Source: an uncultured Bacteroides sp.
GTDB taxonomy: Bacteria; Bacteroidota; Bacteroidia; Bacteroidales; Bacteroidaceae
DNA length: 64,000 bases
NCBI GenBank assembly: GCA_948847595.1
Contig: CAQOGY010000011.1
Span: 1 to 64,000, forward strand
Direction: 5' to 3'
A model generated the notes under the pieces. The model was not told where the DNA came from. It worked only from the letters and a program-made list of their open reading frames with translations, and did no database searches. This document shows positions 59,781-64,000 of this stretch, piece after piece (position 1 is the stretch's first letter; the number at the start of each line of letters is the position of its first letter). The position numbers and the translations under genes were made by a program.

Positions 59781-60653
59781 CTAGTTTTTAGTAATAGTAA
59801 TCTGTTGAGTGTTTCGTGAATAGTTGAAATAACCGGCATTATGTAGTACAGATAAAATCGCATCCAAGTCTTCTCCATTACGGAATCGCGCTGTGATCCG
59901 ATAATTTTGCAAGGTTGAGTCGGCAATGTGAATCGTTGTTCCGAATGAGTTGGAAAGTTCGCGGGCAATCTCCTGCAACGGCAGATCATCGAATATGAAC
60001 TCCCCGTGACGCCATGAAATTTCATCTCCGGCATTCTCCAGTACCTTGCGGGTAAGCTTTTGTTCCACCTTATTATATATAGCCACCTCATTCGGTTTCA
60101 GCACCATGCGTACTGAGTTGTTTTTATTGCTGACTGCAACCGACCCTGTTAATAAAGTCGTCTTTACATCCGGATTGTCGGGATAGGCGTCCACATTGAA
60201 GTGAGTGCCCAATACTTGAACGTCAATTGTTTCTGTCTGCACTATAAACGGATGCTTTGAGTCTTTACTTACTTCAAAATAGGCTTCTCCGCTCAACTCC
60301 ACTTCCCGGTCATCCGATTTGAACCGTTCCGGATAGGAAAGGGAAGAATAATGGTTTAGCGTGACGGAAGTGCCGTCGGGCAGACGGACGGTACGTGTTT
60401 CTGCCAAAGTGCTAACAGTCTGTATGGTTGCCGGCTGCATGTACAGATAAGCTGTCCATACCGATAGACACAGTAAAACTACTGCTGCCGCTGCCGCAAA
60501 TGTGCGTGTCAGATACAACCGGTGGTTGCGGAAATTCAGCTTTTTCTCCAGCTGCGGATAGCTGGATGCTGCTGAAAAACGTCCTCTCGGTGAGCGGGTG
60601 GAAGCGATGAGCTTGTTCAGTATGTCTTCTAATTCTCTATCGGTATATTTCAT
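59781..60653 (-). CDS. FecR-type anti-sigma factor (third system)
   Basis: A 290-residue inner-membrane protein. The cytoplasmic N-terminus (about 1-48) is followed by a transmembrane helix at about 50-72 (Ala-Ala-Ala-Ala-Val-Val-Leu-Leu) and a periplasmic FecR domain (Val-Arg-Leu-Pro-Asp-Gly-Thr-Ser-Val-Thr-Leu-Asn). The C-terminal segment, with Ile-Ala-Arg-Glu-Leu-Ser, interacts with STN domains. It controls the sigma factor at 61247 in response to the receptor below. A small lipoprotein gene separates it from the sigma gene, which is unusual. Confidence 0.9.
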   Translation of the reverse strand: MKYTDRELEDILNKLIASTRSPRGRFSAASSYPQLEKKLNFRNHRLYLTRTFAAAAAVVLLCLSVWTAYLYMQPATIQTVSTLAETRTVRLPDGTSVTLNHYSSLSYPERFKSDDREVELSGEAYFEVSKDSKHPFIVQTETIDVQVLGTHFNVDAYPDNPDVKTTLLTGSVAVSNKNNSVRMVLKPNEVAIYNKVEQKLTRKVLENAGDEISWRHGEFIFDDLPLQEIARELSNSFGTTIHIADSTLQNYRITARFRNGEDLDAILSVLHNAGYFNYSRNTQQITITKN

Positions 60654-60677
60654 ATCTTTTTCTATTTAGCTTTCTTT

Positions 60678-61115
60678 CTAATTCCGTTTCAGCAGAATCG
60701 TCAGTTTGCTTACACTGCCTTCTTTCCACTGAGGAGTACAGGATAAGGTAATGTTCTGCTGTTTTAGTACCATCTTTTTGGGATATAACTTAATGGTGGT
60801 CGTTGCCGATTTCTGTCCCGCCTTGATGGTGACTTTGGCTTCTGTCAGTTTCATAATCGGTGCCTGTCCCGCCGGCAAAGCAGGAGTGGCAAGTAGCACT
60901 GTCCTGTCTTCTTTGGATTTGTCGGTGGCAATAATTTTAATCTGCAACTCACTTTCGGATTGATTCTTGTCACATTCTACTGTTCGGGTAGATTTTTCAA
61001 ATCCTACGTAATCCTTTGGATAATTGTCATTGTCATTGTTGCAGGAAAATAGGCTCAGGCATGTTGTTAAAAGGATAAAGAGTCCAACGTTTGCGTCATT
61101 AAACTTTTTCATCAT
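60678..61115 (-). CDS. Small Ig-like lipoprotein between sigma and FecR genes
   Basis: A 145-residue lipoprotein (Leu-Phe-Ser-Cys-Asn-Asn-Asp near residue 24) with a single beta-sandwich domain similar to Calx-beta or DUF4843-like folds (Val-Thr-Ile-Lys-Ala-Gly-Gln-Lys-Ser-Ala-Thr-Thr-Thr). It could hold ligand for the receptor. Its place between the sigma gene and the FecR gene is rare, as the two are normally adjacent. No catalytic residues are expected. Confidence 0.7.
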   Translation of the reverse strand: MMKKFNDANVGLFILLTTCLSLFSCNNDNDNYPKDYVGFEKSTRTVECDKNQSESELQIKIIATDKSKEDRTVLLATPALPAGQAPIMKLTEAKVTIKAGQKSATTTIKLYPKKMVLKQQNITLSCTPQWKEGSVSKLTILLKRN

Positions 61116-61246
61116 TCAATCTTTTTTAGTGATTAATCGGTTTATTTGCTGATAAAGACCGGAGATTGACAGAAACTCCCTACGTCTTTTGTGCAAATAA
61201 AAGTTAATATAAAAAAGAAGTGCTGAACTCTTCGGGTGATCTTCGG

Positions 61247-61795
61247 TTATTCGCTGGACGAAATCATCTCTTTCAGTCGGGTGACAGCTTTCTGTAGCTG
61301 GGCATCAACTGTCTTTATGCTGATATCCAATTCTTCTGCTACTTGGGCATAACTTTGTTTTTCTTCACGGATGCGGATGAATATTTCCCGGCAACGTTCC
61401 GGAAGCCGGTCGAGTGCTTTCACATAGATTGCAAACAGTTCTTCACTGATTAATGACTCTTCCGGAGAATAACTTTGTTCCTGTGGCTCCGGCAAGGAAT
61501 CGGAATGGATGGTGGCGTACTTCGACTCTTTTTCCAGATAATTGAGAGAAGCGTTCTTGACCAGAATAAAGCAATAGTCCTCGATGTTTTTCACATCAAG
61601 AAGGGTGTCGCGCTGCTTCCAAAGTTTGAGGAAGATGTCGAGTACGATTTCCTGCGACCATTCTTCCTGTTTCACATAATAGTAGGCTATGCGGAAGAGT
61701 CGGTCGTAAGTCATGTTATAGAAGTCGCGGAAGGCTGTTTGTGAGTCCAGTTCCTTCATTTGCCGTAATAACTTCCTTACTTCTGATTCGGTCAT
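61247..61795 (-). CDS. ECF-type sigma factor (third system)
   Basis: A 182-residue sigma-70 family protein. Region 2 lies at about 20-90 (Trp-Ser-Gln-Glu-Ile-Val-Leu-Asp-Ile-Phe-Leu-Lys-Leu-Trp) and region 4 at about 120-180 (Leu-Pro-Glu-Arg-Cys-Arg-Glu-Ile-Phe, Leu-Asp-Ile-Ser-Ile-Lys-Thr-Val). It starts 20 bases after the stop of the decayed hemW fragment on the same strand, so its original upstream gene and promoter may have been lost. Confidence 0.9.
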   Translation of the reverse strand: MTESEVRKLLRQMKELDSQTAFRDFYNMTYDRLFRIAYYYVKQEEWSQEIVLDIFLKLWKQRDTLLDVKNIEDYCFILVKNASLNYLEKESKYATIHSDSLPEPQEQSYSPEESLISEELFAIYVKALDRLPERCREIFIRIREEKQSYAQVAEELDISIKTVDAQLQKAVTRLKEMISSSE

Positions 61796-61815
61796 CGGCT
61801 GATCGTTTAGTTTTT

Positions 61816-61934
61816 TAATTAACCCAAAGCAAGTCGCTTATAATGCTGTCGGAAATGAAAATTCCTTCCTGTGTCAGGCGTAAAGCCCCCTCGTGCATTT
61901 CCAGTTTCCCATTTTCAAGATAGGGATGTGGAGA
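61816..61934 (-). pseudogene. Decayed 3' fragment of hemW (radical SAM heme chaperone)
   Basis: On the minus strand the 119 bases encode the end of a HemW-like protein in two frames. One reads Tyr-Leu-Glu-Asn-Gly-Lys-Leu-Glu-Met-His-Glu-Gly-Ala-Leu-Arg-Leu-Thr-Gln-Glu-Gly. After a one-base loss near 61860 the other reads Phe-Ile-Ser-Asp-Ser-Ile-Ile-Ser-Asp-Leu-Leu-Trp-Val before TAA. This matches the family C-terminus (Leu-Thr-x-Glu-Gly ... Ser-Asp-x-Ile). The 5' part is absent and unrelated AT-rich DNA takes its place. The fragment shows a past rearrangement or insertion next to the sigma gene; an intact hemW is expected elsewhere. Confidence 0.6.
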
Positions 61935-62153
61935 CTAATACCTGTCATGGCTATGTCGTTTGGATTTTGTGGGGTAAAAGTAAGATTATTATCGGGTAAT
62001 ATATTAAAGATTTGTAATTTCTTAACAGAAAACTGTATGCGTCCACGGGTAAACGTTATTAGAGCCTGTTTAAAAATGGTTGAAATAAAAAAAATAAGAA
62101 GGTTTCCCTACCTGCCAAGGTATTCCTTTACATAGAAGTTATAAATGAAAAAA

Positions 62154-62257
62154 CATCTGCCATCTGCAACAAAAGCGAAATAATGGTTTGATTGATAGTT
62201 TATTACGGCGTTGCAGATACCTGTTGCAGATAGGTTGCAGATACTCGTATCTGCAAC
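62154..62257. repeat. GTTGCAGATA repeats with a perfect palindrome
   Basis: GTTGCAGAT occurs at 62210, 62223 and 62234, and its complement ATCTGCAAC near 62162 and at 62249. 62234-62257 is a perfect 11-bp inverted repeat with a 2-base centre. The stretch 61935-62490 has no gene I can support. Confidence 0.7.
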
Positions 62258-62315
62258 ACCGGAGGATGAGTCATCTCTTATAATCGGGAAGATGGTTTCC
62301 TCCGCAGAAACTAGA

Positions 62316-62447
62316 GTATCCGCCTTGGAAACTACAGTTCCCAAGGTTAGATACTGTAGTTCCCAAGGCTGGATACTGCAGTGTCTGAGGCTGGATACTG
62401 TAATTCCCAAGGCAGGACACTGCAGTATCCAAGGCGGGACATTACAC
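62316..62447. repeat. 22-bp-periodic dyad array C
   Basis: Five tandem units like TTCCCAAGGCTGGATACTGC start at 62338, 62360, 62382, 62404 and 62426, exactly 22 bases apart, after one inverted, diverged unit. The ends 62320-62337 and 62420-62437 pair at 16 of 18 positions. Frames crossing the array do not keep a repeated protein, so it is not coding. Confidence 0.85.
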
Positions 62448-62490
62448 GATACGAACAGCAAACGACTCCCGACAAAGGAGGAATGTGAAG

Positions 62491-62928
62491 TTATTCCCAG
62501 TTATATTCCTCCACGTAGCCATCAAAATAATCCTTTCGGATAACTCCCAGCTCCTTTGCAACAGCTATCACCTGTTGCTGATCGGCAGGAGAAAGATTTA
62601 TCCCTCCTTTACGTTTCAAATAGTAGTTCTTTCTGCCCATATATCCTATCATGCGATAGCGGAAAGTATCCGCCACACGGACAGTGAGTGCATTAATCGT
62701 GCACATAAAGCCACGGGCATAACGCACTTTCTCGTCCGAACGGTAATAATCACACGCGCCGTCCTGCGCTTTCAGTCGGTTAGGATTCATAATCGGCAGA
62801 AAAACCCTCTTTGCCGGAGCATGTTCCAGTGCTATCCGGCGCAGACAGGTGGCAGCACGCGGACATCCTTCGGCGGCACACAGGCCGAACGTATAGGGAA
62901 CTAAGGAAAAATCGAATGATTCGTTCAT
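62491..62928 (-). CDS. DUF6078-family cytoplasmic protein
   Basis: A 145-residue protein rich in cysteine at the start (Cys-Ala-Ala-Glu-Gly-Cys-Pro-Arg-Ala-Ala-Thr-Cys-Leu-Arg, about 17-30), a possible metal or Fe-S site. A Cys-Asp-Tyr-Tyr-Arg element and a basic Arg-Tyr-Arg-Met-Ile-Gly-Tyr-Met-Gly-Arg stretch follow. It fits DUF6078, a Bacteroides family of unknown function; the assignment is from memory. It has its own TACATTTG core and converges on array C. Confidence 0.7.
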   Translation of the reverse strand: MNESFDFSLVPYTFGLCAAEGCPRAATCLRRIALEHAPAKRVFLPIMNPNRLKAQDGACDYYRSDEKVRYARGFMCTINALTVRVADTFRYRMIGYMGRKNYYLKRKGGINLSPADQQQVIAVAKELGVIRKDYFDGYVEEYNWE

Positions 62929-62961
62929 TTTTATTCAATGATTTTAATGTTTAAAATTCCA

Positions 62962-62969
62962 CAAATGTA
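62962..62969 (-). promoter_or_regulatory. -7 element for the DUF6078 gene
   Basis: TACATTTG on the minus strand matches TAnnTTTG, 33 bases before the ATG. Confidence 0.5.
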
Positions 62970-63007
62970 CGGATAAAAAGGATAAACAGATAATAAATAC
63001 CCATTTA

Positions 63008-63039
63008 TTTGCAGGGGCGGACAATTATAGCTAACTTAG
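63008..63039 (+). promoter_or_regulatory. Promoter of the VirE_N-type gene
   Basis: TTTG at 63008-63011 and TAACTTAG at 63032-63039 (one base off TAnnTTTG) with a 20-base spacer, 25 bases before the ATG. Confidence 0.5.
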
Positions 63040-63064
63040 CAGAATATTATCAACAAAACAAGAT

Positions 63065-64000
63065 ATGAAAGTTACTCAGTTAAGAGACAAGGATAAAACG
63101 ACCGCACTGACAACGATGGATATGGAAACGTGGATAGAAAAAACACGAACAGAAATCAAGACACAGCCAGTATCCGTATTTAGAGAAGCACTACGATATT
63201 CCCTGCCCGATTCACGCTGCTACGAAGCAGACAAGTTGCCGAAGATTCTTCCTGCCGCAGAGTTCCACAGGACAGAAAGTGGAAAGCAATTAAAATATTA
63301 TAACGGAATTGTTGAGCTGACAGTAGGTCCACTGTCGGGAAGACCGGAGATCATACTGGTAAAACAACTGGCTTGGGAACAGCCGCAGACCCATTGTGTA
63401 TTTACCGGTTCTAGCGGACGGACTGTAAAGATATGGGTGAAGTTCACCCGCCCGGACGCTTCGCTGCCTCAAAAAAGAGAGGAAGCCGAACTGTTTCATG
63501 CACATGCATACCGGCTGGCGGTGAAATGTTACCAGCCGCAGATACCGTTTAATATCCTGCCGAAGGAACCGACACTGGAACAATTCTCACGCCTGTCACA
63601 CGACCCGGAACTCAGGTACAGGCCGGATTCCGTTCCGTTTTATCTGTCACAGTCGACGGAGATGCCCACAGAACTCTCCTATCGGGAGGCAGTACGCTCG
63701 GAAAAGTCGCCACTGACACGGGCCGTGCCGGGATATGATACGGAACATGCCATATTCATGCTTTTCGAAGCTGCTCTAAGAAAGACGCATGAAGAAATCT
63801 ATCAGGCACAAGACGGCGGCGCATACCCGAGAGGAGAAGATTTTCAGGCAGTAGTGACGCAGTTGGCCGTCAACTGTTTCCATTCCGGCATTCCTGAAGA
63901 GGAGACGGTGAAACGGACTATTTTCCACTATTATCTGCGGAGGCAGGAGACGCTCGTCCGCCAGTTGGTCAAAAATGTATATAACGAGCAGGAGGGCTTC
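63065..64000 (+). CDS. VirE_N / BT4734-like protein (N-terminal part, runs off the window)
   Basis: The frame is open from the ATG at 63065 to the window end, 312 codons. Residues 1-170 resemble the BT4734-like, VirE N-terminal domain (Lys-Tyr-Tyr-Asn-Gly-Ile-Val-Glu-Leu, Lys-Ile-Trp-Val-Lys-Phe-Thr), found in primase- and helicase-like proteins of Bacteroides. Residues 215-312 form a helical region (Tyr-Asp-Thr-Glu-His-Ala-Ile-Phe-Met-Leu-Phe-Glu-Ala-Ala). Family members usually continue into a DUF3987 or VirE-type ATPase domain, which would lie beyond the window. A role in replication of mobile DNA is a common guess. Confidence 0.7.
   Translation, partial: MKVTQLRDKDKTTALTTMDMETWIEKTRTEIKTQPVSVFREALRYSLPDSRCYEADKLPKILPAAEFHRTESGKQLKYYNGIVELTVGPLSGRPEIILVKQLAWEQPQTHCVFTGSSGRTVKIWVKFTRPDASLPQKREEAELFHAHAYRLAVKCYQPQIPFNILPKEPTLEQFSRLSHDPELRYRPDSVPFYLSQSTEMPTELSYREAVRSEKSPLTRAVPGYDTEHAIFMLFEAALRKTHEEIYQAQDGGAYPRGEDFQAVVTQLAVNCFHSGIPEEETVKRTIFHYYLRRQETLVRQLVKNVYNEQEGF

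Noticed and set aside
61935..62110. Insertion-sequence end suggested by GAGCCTGTTTAAA
   Set aside because: No matching inverted end or transposase gene is present in the window.
62108..62543. Open frames of 117 and 110 codons on opposite strands over array C
   Set aside because: They run through 22-bp repeats, so the repeated unit shifts frame each time and gives no repeated protein; no domain or start signal is seen.

Overview
The window is Bacteroides chromosome, probably of the B. thetaiotaomicron/ovatus group. The evidence is two SusC/SusD loci, TonB receptors with STN domains next to FecR and ECF sigma genes, promoters of the Bacteroides TAnnTTTG (-7) type, and the tra end of a CTnDOT-family conjugative element. 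From memory, the order GH92 - sigma - FecR - SusC - SusD - DUF1735 - GxGYxYP - GH29 resembles the BT2192-BT2204 neighbourhood of B. thetaiotaomicron VPI-5482; this was not checked.

Layout. (1) 1-8198: the right end of a CTnDOT-like integrative conjugative element. It holds the tail of traO, traP, traQ and a lysozyme on +, an AT-rich HExxH cargo gene on -, and a leftward cluster of small ICE genes including pcfK/pcfJ. A quiet stretch with repeats resembling integrase arm sites follows, ending at a TTACTTTTGC core. The element abuts the promoter core of the next operon. (2) 8240-14377: a SpoIIM-like / membrane protein / DUF4129 / DUF4350 / MoxR ATPase / DUF58 operon. (3) 14372-17095 (-): a HepT-MntA toxin-antitoxin pair, an Imm17-like protein, TsaE, a ZnuB-type metal permease and a small membrane protein. 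(4) 17211-30177: a short ORF, then a membrane-spanning Kelch/SARP-type regulator and a glycan locus (LamG lipoprotein, SusC, SusD, GxGYxYP protein, GH92 alpha-mannosidase). (5) 30276-45472: a sigma/FecR-controlled glycan locus (SusC with STN, SusD, DUF1735-discoidin, a GxGYxYP gene broken by an in-frame TAG, GH29 fucosidase, GH2 beta-galactosidase). (6) 45509-55959: housekeeping genes (M28 peptidase, SDR, Crp/Fnr regulator, aroA, AlkZ-like protein, DUF1349, LuxR regulator, HAD phosphatase, DUF2027-Smr, a small secreted protein, split LysO exporter). (7) 56046-61795 (-): sigma, lipoprotein, FecR, TonB receptor and DUF4249 lipoprotein. (8) 61816-64000: a decayed hemW 3' fragment, repeats, DUF6078 and the start of a VirE_N-type protein.

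The two loci in (4) and (5) look like a composite system for a mannose-, fucose- and galactose-containing glycan. Outer-membrane SusC/D pairs would import it, GH92, GH29 and GH2 would trim it, and each half carries its own GxGYxYP protein and its own sensor.

The most unusual signals are: three intergenic arrays at about 31.07, 50.6 and 62.4 kb that share an exact 22-bp period and an outer dyad but not sequence; helically phased TTAAY repeats between the SARP-type regulator and its SusC operon; two identical-arm TCTTGAT-N4-ATCAAGA palindromes, one beside a Crp/Fnr gene with an FNR-like recognition helix; the amber-interrupted GxGYxYP gene; and the HExxH/Cys-cluster cargo protein in the element.
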